Below, in pieces: positions 30,253 to 36,786 of a DNA stretch of 43,125 nucleotides (position 1 is the first letter of the stretch; the number at the start of each line of letters is the position of its first letter). Source of the stretch: Pseudolabrys sp. (lineage in GTDB: Bacteria; Pseudomonadota; Alphaproteobacteria; Rhizobiales; Xanthobacteraceae); the NCBI GenBank assembly GCA_030684935.1, contig JAUXXH010000054.1:1-43125 (forward strand). Direction: 5' to 3'. The position numbers and the translations under genes are program-made. The notes beneath the pieces are model-generated. The model made no database searches. It had not been told where the DNA came from and saw only the letters and a program-made list of their open reading frames with translations.

Positions 30253-31278
30253 CTAGACGTATCGGCTGCGCAGCCGTGCCGAAATCTGATCCAGCACAAA
30301 GACGGTCAGGAAGATCACGACGAGTATCGTCCCGACATGGCTGTAATTGTAGATGTCGTACCGCCCCTTGAGTTCCTGGCCGATCCCGCCGGCGCCAACG
30401 AGCCCGACAACCGTCGCCATGCGTACGTTTCGATCCAGGATGTATAAAGTATAGGCGATGTACTGCGGGAACACCTGAGGCAGGACAGCGTACCAGATCA
30501 CCTTGACCTTGTTGGCCCCGATGGCCCGCAGCGCCTCCTGCGGCTTGTCGTCGGCGTTCTCGATGTCTTCGGCATAGAATTTTCCGAGAAAGCCGGCGGC
30601 ATGGATGCCGAGTGCGAGGATGCCCGCAATCGGTCCAAACCCGTAGGCGAGGACGAGAAACAGCGCGCTGACGAGTTCGGGGACCGCGCGGAACAGGCTG
30701 ACCGTGCTGCGCGACAGAAAATACGTGAGACGGTTGGGCGAGTAGTTTTTGGCGCCGAAATAGGCGAGCGGGATACTGAGGACAACGGCGATGATGGTGC
30801 CCCACAGCGCGATCTCGAGAGTCTCGAACATTTTAACCGCGACATGCCCGAGGTAGCCGAGCGGTTCGACCAGATATTCTTTCCGCTCGATCGTCTCCTC
30901 CATCGAAAGCGTCTGCGGGTTGAGCCGTTGCTCCCGGTGCTCCGCGATTTCGATGTGAGCGAACCATGGCAGGCGGCTGGCATCGAAACCCTCGATCCTC
31001 GTCACTTCGGTGCGTTCCGAAATCTGCAAGGGAAAGAGCGAACCAACGACTTTGCCCAGACCGGAGGAGACCTGTGAATCTTCCTTGATGCCGACGGCGG
31101 CCAGGATACCGTCGCCGGTCAGCGCCAGCATGCGCCCGATTTCCACGCGCTGCCCGGTATACCAAAGCAACAGCGCCGCCAGGAGAACAACCAAAATGGT
31201 GCGAGTGCCATAAGGGGGGTCGAGGCGCCCCGCCGTGGCCGACGAGCGCGCCGTCCGAAGCATTGTCGCATCCGTCAT
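30253..31278 (-). CDS. phnE: PhnE-type ABC transporter permease
   Basis: This is a 341-residue inner-membrane permease of the phosphonate/phosphite/organophosphate importer class. TM1 lies at about residues 28-45. A non-membrane insertion (about 50-125) follows, then a permease core with about five helices. ALRAIGANKVKVIWYAVLPQV is the EAA loop that contacts the ATPase. The protein is longer than typical PhnE (about 260-280) because of the insertion. ATG at 31278 was preferred over a longer frame that overlaps phnC. It follows phnC by 16 bases. Confidence 0.9.
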   Translation of the reverse strand: MTDATMLRTARSSATAGRLDPPYGTRTILVVLLAALLLWYTGQRVEIGRMLALTGDGILAAVGIKEDSQVSSGLGKVVGSLFPLQISERTEVTRIEGFDASRLPWFAHIEIAEHREQRLNPQTLSMEETIERKEYLVEPLGYLGHVAVKMFETLEIALWGTIIAVVLSIPLAYFGAKNYSPNRLTYFLSRSTVSLFRAVPELVSALFLVLAYGFGPIAGILALGIHAAGFLGKFYAEDIENADDKPQEALRAIGANKVKVIWYAVLPQVFPQYIAYTLYILDRNVRMATVVGLVGAGGIGQELKGRYDIYNYSHVGTILVVIFLTVFVLDQISARLRSRYV

Positions 31279-31294
31279 CGTGTCAGGTCCGTGG

Positions 31295-32074
31295 TTAAGC
31301 GACCGCCCGCTGTCGCGGCGTTGCCTTGATGAGGGATCCCGAAATGGAGTCGCCATAAATATCAGAGGCGACGCCTTCGTCGAAGTCGTCCGGCAGGCCG
31401 TCGAATGCGACCCGGCCATTCCTCAGCGCCACGATACGATCGGCAAAGTGCCTGGCGAGGTCGATCTGGTGAAGGCTGCAGAGGACGGTGGCATTGCGCT
31501 CGCGGGATTCCGCCTTGAGAAGCGCCAGGATGTCCCGGCTGATCTTGGGATCGAGACTGGCGACCGGTTCATCGGCGAGCACCACCGACGGGTCCAGAAT
31601 GAACGCGCGTGCAATTCCGACGCGCTGCTGTTGTCCGCCGGACAGATCGCTTGCGCGCCGGTGCAGGTGTTCAGCTTGGAGGCCGACCTCATCGACCAGG
31701 CCGCATGCCTTCTCGCGCAAGTGCTTTGGAAAGAGCATCAGCAGGGCCCGCCAGTTTGAAACCGCCGGCAACGCTCCGGCCAGCACGTTGACGCCGACGC
31801 TGGCCCGCAGGACCAGATTAAACTGCTGATGGATCATGCCGATACGCGGGCGGATGGCCGGCAAGGTCTTCCGGGTAACCGGGACCCCACCAACGGCAAT
31901 GGCGCCGTTGGTGGGTTCGACAAGGCCATTCACCGTGCGCAGGAGCGTGGATTTTCCCGCGCCGGAGGGGCCGAGCACGACACAGAACTGGCCTTTCGGC
32001 ACATGCAAGTTCACGCCTTCGAGCGCGACCGTTCCGTCGGGAAACTGCTTGCCGATGTTCTCGAAGGTCAGCAT
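31295..32074 (-). CDS. phnC: PhnC-type ABC transporter ATP-binding protein
   Basis: This is a 259-residue ATPase that powers the PhnDE-type importer. Walker A GPSGAGKST is at residues 35-43; the signature is [14 protein letters not shown], and Walker B lies in PSVVLADEPVASLDP. The segment MIHQQFNLVLRASVGVNVL is typical of PhnC. The order phnD-phnC-phnE with short gaps indicates one operon. No C-P lyase gene is near, so the cargo need not be a phosphonate. Confidence 0.93.
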   Translation of the reverse strand: MLTFENIGKQFPDGTVALEGVNLHVPKGQFCVVLGPSGAGKSTLLRTVNGLVEPTNGAIAVGGVPVTRKTLPAIRPRIGMIHQQFNLVLRASVGVNVLAGALPAVSNWRALLMLFPKHLREKACGLVDEVGLQAEHLHRRASDLSGGQQQRVGIARAFILDPSVVLADEPVASLDPKISRDILALLKAESRERNATVLCSLHQIDLARHFADRIVALRNGRVAFDGLPDDFDEGVASDIYGDSISGSLIKATPRQRAVA

Positions 32075-32096
32075 GAGCGGGCTCCGCGCGCCATCG

Positions 32097-33017
32097 TCAT
32101 CGCGCCGAAGCTTTCTTGAGGATCTCGCCCTTGAGCTCGTCCGTAATCATTGCGAGCTTCGTCGCAGCGATGTTGAACTCCTGCTCGGAGAAGTAGGCGT
32201 TGAAGGCGTCAACCTTGCGTCCGCCATAGCCGCGGATCATGTCAGGGGTCACACCTGGGGCCTTGTGAACCGAATTGAACGCCTTTTTAAGCTTCTCCTT
32301 CATGTCTTCCGGGAGCTTTGTGTTCAAAGCGAGCGGGGGATAGGGAATAGGAATGCTCTTTACAACAACCTTGATTTGTTTGGCGTCGACTGCCCCTTCA
32401 CGCACCGCCTTCTCGTAGGAATCGAAGGAAAGGTTGGCGACGTCGACGAGACCCTGCCCCAGGGCTGCAATGCTGTTGGCATGGCTTCCGGCCATTCGGA
32501 TTTCAGCAAGGTCTTTGATCGGATCAAGGCCGGCTTCAAGGATCATGGCCATCTGAAAGGTAAAGCTCGACGCCGAGTTGATGTCGCCAAATGCTACTTT
32601 CTTGCCCTTCAAGTCTGAAACGGTTTTGATGGGCGAATCGGCCTTCGCGAACATGCCGGCGTAGTAGACGGACTCTCCTTTTTCCACGGCAACGGCCAGC
32701 AGTTGTGCGCAGCCGCGCTTGTTGGCTTGAACGTAGGAGACAGGGCCGAAGAAGGCGACTTCGGCGAGGTTGTTGCACATCGCTTCGACAACAGCGCCGT
32801 AGCTCTGGCCGACCTTGATGTCGAAGTTCAATCCGGTTTGGCGCGAGACCGCATTGAAGACCGGCTGGTAGTCTGCCTTGGTGCCGGATTCGGTGCCGCC
32901 GTCCGCGGGTATCAGCATGACGCGCAGCGGACGCTCTTTCGAACCGTCTGGCGCCGACTGCGCATAAGCAGAGGTTGCGAGTCCAAGGGCGGCGACAAGT
33001 GCGAGTATGATTTTCAT
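32097..33017 (-). CDS. phnD: PhnD-type periplasmic substrate-binding protein
   Basis: This is a 306-residue exported binding protein. The signal peptide is MKIILALVAALGLATSAYAQ with probable cleavage after AYA. The mature part shows LRVMLIPADGGTESGTKADY, AEVAFFGPVSYVQANKRG and KGKKVAFGDINSASSF, all typical of PhnD/PtxB-like proteins. The family binds phosphonates, phosphite, hypophosphite or other phosphorus anions; the ligand cannot be read from sequence. It is the first gene of the operon, about 99 bases after a candidate Pho box. Confidence 0.92.
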   Translation of the reverse strand: MKIILALVAALGLATSAYAQSAPDGSKERPLRVMLIPADGGTESGTKADYQPVFNAVSRQTGLNFDIKVGQSYGAVVEAMCNNLAEVAFFGPVSYVQANKRGCAQLLAVAVEKGESVYYAGMFAKADSPIKTVSDLKGKKVAFGDINSASSFTFQMAMILEAGLDPIKDLAEIRMAGSHANSIAALGQGLVDVANLSFDSYEKAVREGAVDAKQIKVVVKSIPIPYPPLALNTKLPEDMKEKLKKAFNSVHKAPGVTPDMIRGYGGRKVDAFNAYFSEQEFNIAATKLAMITDELKGEILKKASAR

Positions 33018-33111
33018 CTCTGCGTTCCCCGATGGTGTGCGTGAATTCGAAGCAAATGAATGCTGGCATCGCCGAATGGCTTCGGCCCGGCGTGCTGCGA
33101 AGCTAAGGGCT

Positions 33112-33133
33112 CTCTATGACAGTAGAATGAACC
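33112..33133 (-). promoter_or_regulatory. Candidate Pho box of the phn-like operon
   Basis: Read on the minus strand, GGTTCAT-TCTA-CTGTCAT-AGAG gives two heptamers 11 bases apart, the second a perfect Pho-box half. The 11-mer CTGTCATAGAG is identical to one in front of pstS (35582-35592). The site is shared by a divergent promoter region and could also affect the HAD phosphatase gene. Confidence 0.6.
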
Positions 33134-33218
33134 GGGCTCATTTTGATGTTGCAAGAATATGAGCTATCCTCAATTGTGATGAGAATCACGGACCTAGCGG
33201 TGTCCGGACCGGAAAGAC

Positions 33219-34127
33219 ATGACCAACAAAGCCAATCAGTCGAACCCAACTGTTCTACGCAAAGGACGGGCAGGGCCCGTCTCACGGCGCTCGCGGACGC
33301 ATCAGGTCGCAAACTGGGTTGCCGCGGCCGAGACGTTTCTGATTGACCTGGACGGGACATTGATTCAGCAGGCCTATCCTTTGGATGGCGCGGCCGCTTT
33401 GCTTGATCGCCTCGCCGGGCGTTTCATGATCGTCTCCAACAATTCCGCGGATACGGCGGATGCATTGGCTGGCCGGCTCATGGCGATAGGCCTGCCGGTC
33501 ACGGGACGGCAATTGGTGCTGGCCGGCGAGCAGACGATCAAGTTTCTGGCCGAGCGGCATCCCCACTGCCGCGTCATGCTGTTTGCCAGCGCAGCAATGA
33601 GGCGGATGGCTGTGAATTATGGTCTCGCTTTGGTCGACCGAAATGCCGATCTCATTGTGCTCATGCGCGATTCGTCGTTCGACTATGCCGGACTTTCGCT
33701 TGCGGCCAACGAGATCCGCGCCGGCGCGAAACTCATTGTATCGAATCCCGACCTGACCCATCCCGCTCCTGGCGGCCAAATTGTCGTTGAAACCGGGGCT
33801 CTGATGACAGCATTGACGGCCTGCGCGGACGCGTTGCCGGCACGTATCATAGGCAAGCCAGAACCCGACCTGTTCGTGGAGGCCATGCGACGGCTCGCGG
33901 CCTTGCCTGACAACACGATCGTTATCGGTGACAACCCCGATACCGACGCGCGCGGCGCCGTGCGGCTTGGTTTGCGCTATCTGTTGCTCGGACCGGGCGC
34001 GGGCGCCGACGCGAATTCACCTGCCGCGCTGCTGGAACTGCCGGGGTTCGGTGCCGGTGCCAACCCGGCGCGGCCTCGCAACACGCAGCCAGAGCGCATT
34101 GCCGCCGATGATCTCAGTAGCGCTTGA
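33219..34127 (+). CDS. HAD-superfamily phosphatase (class IIA, NagD-like)
   Basis: This is a 302-residue cytoplasmic phosphohydrolase. Motif I is FLIDLDGTLIQQ with nucleophile D43 and D45, motif II is IVSNNSAD, the lysine of motif III lies in IIGKPEPDLF, and motif IV is VIGDNPDTDARGA. The IIA group removes phosphate from sugar phosphates, nucleotides, p-nitrophenyl phosphate or phosphoglycolate. It is divergent from the PhnCDE importer and overlaps the regulator gene tail to tail by 14 bases. The setting suggests it dephosphorylates the imported compound; this is inference. Confidence 0.88.
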   Translation: MTNKANQSNPTVLRKGRAGPVSRRSRTHQVANWVAAAETFLIDLDGTLIQQAYPLDGAAALLDRLAGRFMIVSNNSADTADALAGRLMAIGLPVTGRQLVLAGEQTIKFLAERHPHCRVMLFASAAMRRMAVNYGLALVDRNADLIVLMRDSSFDYAGLSLAANEIRAGAKLIVSNPDLTHPAPGGQIVVETGALMTALTACADALPARIIGKPEPDLFVEAMRRLAALPDNTIVIGDNPDTDARGAVRLGLRYLLLGPGAGADANSPAALLELPGFGAGANPARPRNTQPERIAADDLSSA

Positions 34128-35043
34128 GCGACAGCGTATCGAACGTATGTTTGAGCGCTTCGATCGCGTTGTCGTAATCGGATAGCGCAAGGCAGGCGAT
34201 CAAAGCGTCAATGATGGCGAGCTGCGCAATCCGGCTCGTCATGGCTTCGGTTCGGAAATATGTTTCCCGAGCCATCGTGAACAGTACCACGTCGGAGAAT
34301 GCCTGGATCGGCGATTTTCCGAAATTGGTGATGCAAATCGTCCTTGCCCCGGCATTCTTCGCAAGCTTGGTGGCCATGACCGTCTCATGGCTGCTGCCGG
34401 AGTGTGAGACAGTCAGCACGGCAACTTTGGGTCCGGTCAATGATGCGCAGATCGCCTGGACATGCGAGTCAACCACGACCCGGGCATCAAGGCCGATGCG
34501 CAACATCCTGTAATGCGCATCTTCGACAATCGGCGCGGCGCTCCCGACACCGTAAAGCTCGACGCGATCGGCATTCCGTATGATGTCGACCGCCTTCTCA
34601 AGCGCGTCTGAGTCGAGAACAGTGAGGGTGTCGCGCAAGGTCTGGATATTGCTGCTGAATATCTTGCCGATGACCGTCGCCGAACTGTCCCCTTCTTCAA
34701 GATCCTCATGGATGAACTGCACCGGCTGCACCAGTTCCTGCGCCAGCACGATCTTCAACTGCTGAAAGCCGCTCGCCCCGAGCTGCTTGCAGAGCCCGAT
34801 GACGCTGCCTTCACTTGCTTTGGAGCGCTCGGCGACCTCGGTAATCGTCATGTGGATAACGTCCGAGGGTTTCCTCAGGATCATGTCCGCAATTCGCAGT
34901 CCGGCGCCGCCCAGCGAGTCCCTCAGCCCTCGCAATTTGGCCAAGACGCCTCCCGGCGCCGCGGCCGACACCGCCATTCTGCCTTGGCGGCTATTGGCTT
35001 GGCGGCTATTGGGCTTTGCGGCAGAACGACTCTTCCGGGCCAT
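34114..35043 (-). CDS. MurR/RpiR-family transcriptional regulator (HTH + SIS)
   Basis: This is a 309-residue regulator. A basic N-terminus precedes the HTH_6 domain (about residues 30-105: ADMILRKPSDVIHMTITEVAERSKASEGSV). A SIS domain (about 145-280) binds phosphosugars in this family: VELYGVGSAAPIVEDAHYRM, then VLTVSHSGSSHETVMATKLAKNAGA. ATG at 35043 was chosen; the longer frame upstream crosses the remains of another gene. It probably controls the phn-like operon or the phosphatase in response to a phosphorylated ligand, which would fit an organophosphate-uptake role. Confidence 0.9.
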   Translation of the reverse strand: MARKSRSAAKPNSRQANSRQGRMAVSAAAPGGVLAKLRGLRDSLGGAGLRIADMILRKPSDVIHMTITEVAERSKASEGSVIGLCKQLGASGFQQLKIVLAQELVQPVQFIHEDLEEGDSSATVIGKIFSSNIQTLRDTLTVLDSDALEKAVDIIRNADRVELYGVGSAAPIVEDAHYRMLRIGLDARVVVDSHVQAICASLTGPKVAVLTVSHSGSSHETVMATKLAKNAGARTICITNFGKSPIQAFSDVVLFTMARETYFRTEAMTSRIAQLAIIDALIACLALSDYDNAIEALKHTFDTLSLKRY

Positions 35044-35129
35044 AGATCGTACCTTGCCTGTTGTCGGCAGGCGCCGACCGGTGCGAAAAGTGTGGCCGAC
35101 ATTGGACCAATCGGGATCGTGGTTCAAAT

Positions 35130-35335
35130 GGATCGTTGATCTTCGTGACAACGGCGCCTGCCGCGATGCGAGTGACGACGACCTTCGGCTCCTGGTTTTT
35201 TGGAGGCCAAATCGATGTCCCAGTCGGCCGTCATGGACGTGCGTGGAAAGCCGGGCTTGGCGTACTCCTTCGCGGTATCGGCCAAAGCGACGGCGGCGAT
35301 CATGGAAGCAGGGCTGCGGTTGCAAGGCGTTTCAT
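35130..35335 (-). pseudogene. Frameshifted remnant of a small exported protein gene
   Basis: On the minus strand an ATG at 35335, with GAAGG just upstream, starts a signal-peptide-like MKRLATAALLP and hits a stop. The neighbouring frame goes on with MIAAVALADTAKEYAKPGF; another frame then gives STHVHDGRL; a last one gives EPKVVVTRIAAGAVVTKIND. Joined, these read as one small secreted protein. I recall exported rhizobial proteins with a KPGF...DGRLWVF...VTRI pattern, but that is from memory. At least two frameshifts are needed. Sequencing error is an alternative cause. Confidence 0.55.
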
Positions 35336-35570
35336 CGTACCTTCTTTCGGACGTTGAATGGCCCGTGCGATAGGCACCGCGTTCCTTTCCAGCTTGATGA
35401 CAAGTGTGTGCGGTTTCTGCGAATTGGAAGCAGCGCGCGCGTGCGGCAATCGCAGGTGCGTCAGAATGTCCGCCGAATACACGGTTTAATTTGCTGAATT
35501 TCTATTGCTGGCTGAGTGCTTTATTTGGTGCGACGAAACGCGCGTTCCTCGGCTGATCCCGACAAGCGGT

Positions 35571-35610
35571 ATGTTAAGAATCTGTCATAGAGCCTCCCTA
35601 TGCGTGTCAA
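35571..35610 (+). promoter_or_regulatory. Candidate Pho box of the pst operon
   Basis: Four heptamers follow one another at 11-base steps: ATGTTAA (35571), CTGTCAT (35582, perfect), CCTCCCT (35593, poor) and GTGTCAA (35604, 5 of 7). This is the layout of PhoB direct repeats. It ends 48 bases before the pstS ATG. The remaining 35336-35570 shows nothing else that I can name. Confidence 0.65.
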
Positions 35611-35658
35611 GGCCACCCCGAAGGGGTCCCTTCGAACAATAACGCAGAGAGGCATTTC

Positions 35659-36648
35659 ATGCGCATTAGAACCGCTGCCGCCGCTTTAGCGGCCTCGTTC
35701 CTCTTGGGAGCGACCGCCGTTGCCACCGCACAATCCGTCGATCCGAAGCTCCCCAGCTACAAGGCCGTGTCGGGCGTGTCCGGCAGCCTGACTTCGATCG
35801 GCTCCGACACTCTCAACAACCAGATGACGCTTTGGGCCGAAGGCTTCCGCGCCTTCTATCCGAACGTGCAGATCCAGGTTCAGGGCGCCGGCTCGGGCAC
35901 CGCTCCCCCCGCGCTCGTGCAGGGTACGGCCCAGTTCGGACCCATGTCGCGCCCGATGCGCGGCACGGAAATCCAAGGCTTCGAGAAGCGCTACGGTTAC
36001 GCACCGACCCCGATCCGCGGCGCCATCGACGCGCTCGGCGTGTTCGTCCACAAGGATAACCCCCTCAAGTGCCTTACGCTGCAGCAGGTTGACGCGATCT
36101 TCTCGTCGACCCGCGCCGGCGGTCTCGACAAGCGTATCGCGACCTGGGGCGAGCTTGGCTTGACCGGCGACTGGGCTAATCGCCCGATCGCTCTGTACGG
36201 CCGTAACTCGGCCTCGGGCACCTATGGCTACTTCAAGGAAGTCGCCCTGTTCGGCGGCGACTATCACCCGGAAGTGCGTGAACAGCCGGGCTCCTCGACC
36301 GTGATCCAGGGCGTTGCGTCGGAAGTCGGCGGCATCGGTTACTCCGGTGTCGGCTATGCGACGGCTGACGTCCGCGCGGTGCCGATCGCGGCGAAGCAAG
36401 GCGCCGATTGCTTCGAGGCCAGCGGTGAGCACGCTTCCTCAGGCGACTATCCGATCGCTCGCTTCCTCTACGTCTATGTCAACAAGGACCCGAACCGTCC
36501 GCTCGAGCCGCTGCGCGGCGAGTTCATCCGCTTCGTTTATTCGAAGGAAGGCCAGGAAGCCGTGCGCCGCGCGGGCTTCTTCCCGGTCACCAAGGGTCTT
36601 GCCGACAAGGATCTGGCAGCGTTCGGCCTGAAGGCGTCCGGTTCCTAA
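35659..36648 (+). CDS. pstS: Phosphate-binding protein PstS
   Basis: This is a 329-residue periplasmic phosphate-binding protein of the high-affinity Pst importer. The signal peptide ends near ATAQS. Phosphate-site loops are visible: SLTSIGSDTLNN, QGAGSGTAPPALVQG, and GRNSASGTYGYFKE. The length and motifs recall the Pseudomonas PstS much more than the usual rhizobial one, judged from memory. It is the first gene of the operon, behind a candidate Pho box; a hairpin between it and pstC may keep its level above the permeases. Confidence 0.94.
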   Translation: MRIRTAAAALAASFLLGATAVATAQSVDPKLPSYKAVSGVSGSLTSIGSDTLNNQMTLWAEGFRAFYPNVQIQVQGAGSGTAPPALVQGTAQFGPMSRPMRGTEIQGFEKRYGYAPTPIRGAIDALGVFVHKDNPLKCLTLQQVDAIFSSTRAGGLDKRIATWGELGLTGDWANRPIALYGRNSASGTYGYFKEVALFGGDYHPEVREQPGSSTVIQGVASEVGGIGYSGVGYATADVRAVPIAAKQGADCFEASGEHASSGDYPIARFLYVYVNKDPNRPLEPLRGEFIRFVYSKEGQEAVRRAGFFPVTKGLADKDLAAFGLKASGS

Positions 36649-36675
36649 CTGCGGAGAGTTCGAGTGTGAACAAAG

Positions 36676-36703
36676 GGGTGAGGGGGGCCATTCTCCCTCA
36701 CCC
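36676..36703 (+). terminator. Intercistronic hairpin between pstS and pstC
   Basis: GGGTGAGGG (36676-36684) pairs with CCCTCACCC (36695-36703). It has no U-tail, so partial termination or mRNA end protection is likely, giving more PstS than permease. This is a common pattern for binding-protein genes. Confidence 0.5.
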
Positions 36704-36786
36704 ATGCTCTAGAGATCCGTTGGCGGCCGGGACCGGAACCGAATTGACCGTCGATTGCGGTTTGCAGAATAGGGGTGGGGCTCGTC

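Noticed and set aside
30253..33017. Phosphonate degradation or phosphite oxidation operon
   Set aside because: Only the importer genes are present; no C-P lyase, phosphonatase or phosphite dehydrogenase motif was found nearby.
28495..35658. Integrative element with attachment sites
   Set aside because: No integrase, no transposase and no direct repeat of the tRNA 3' end could be seen; kept only as a weak hypothesis in the findings.
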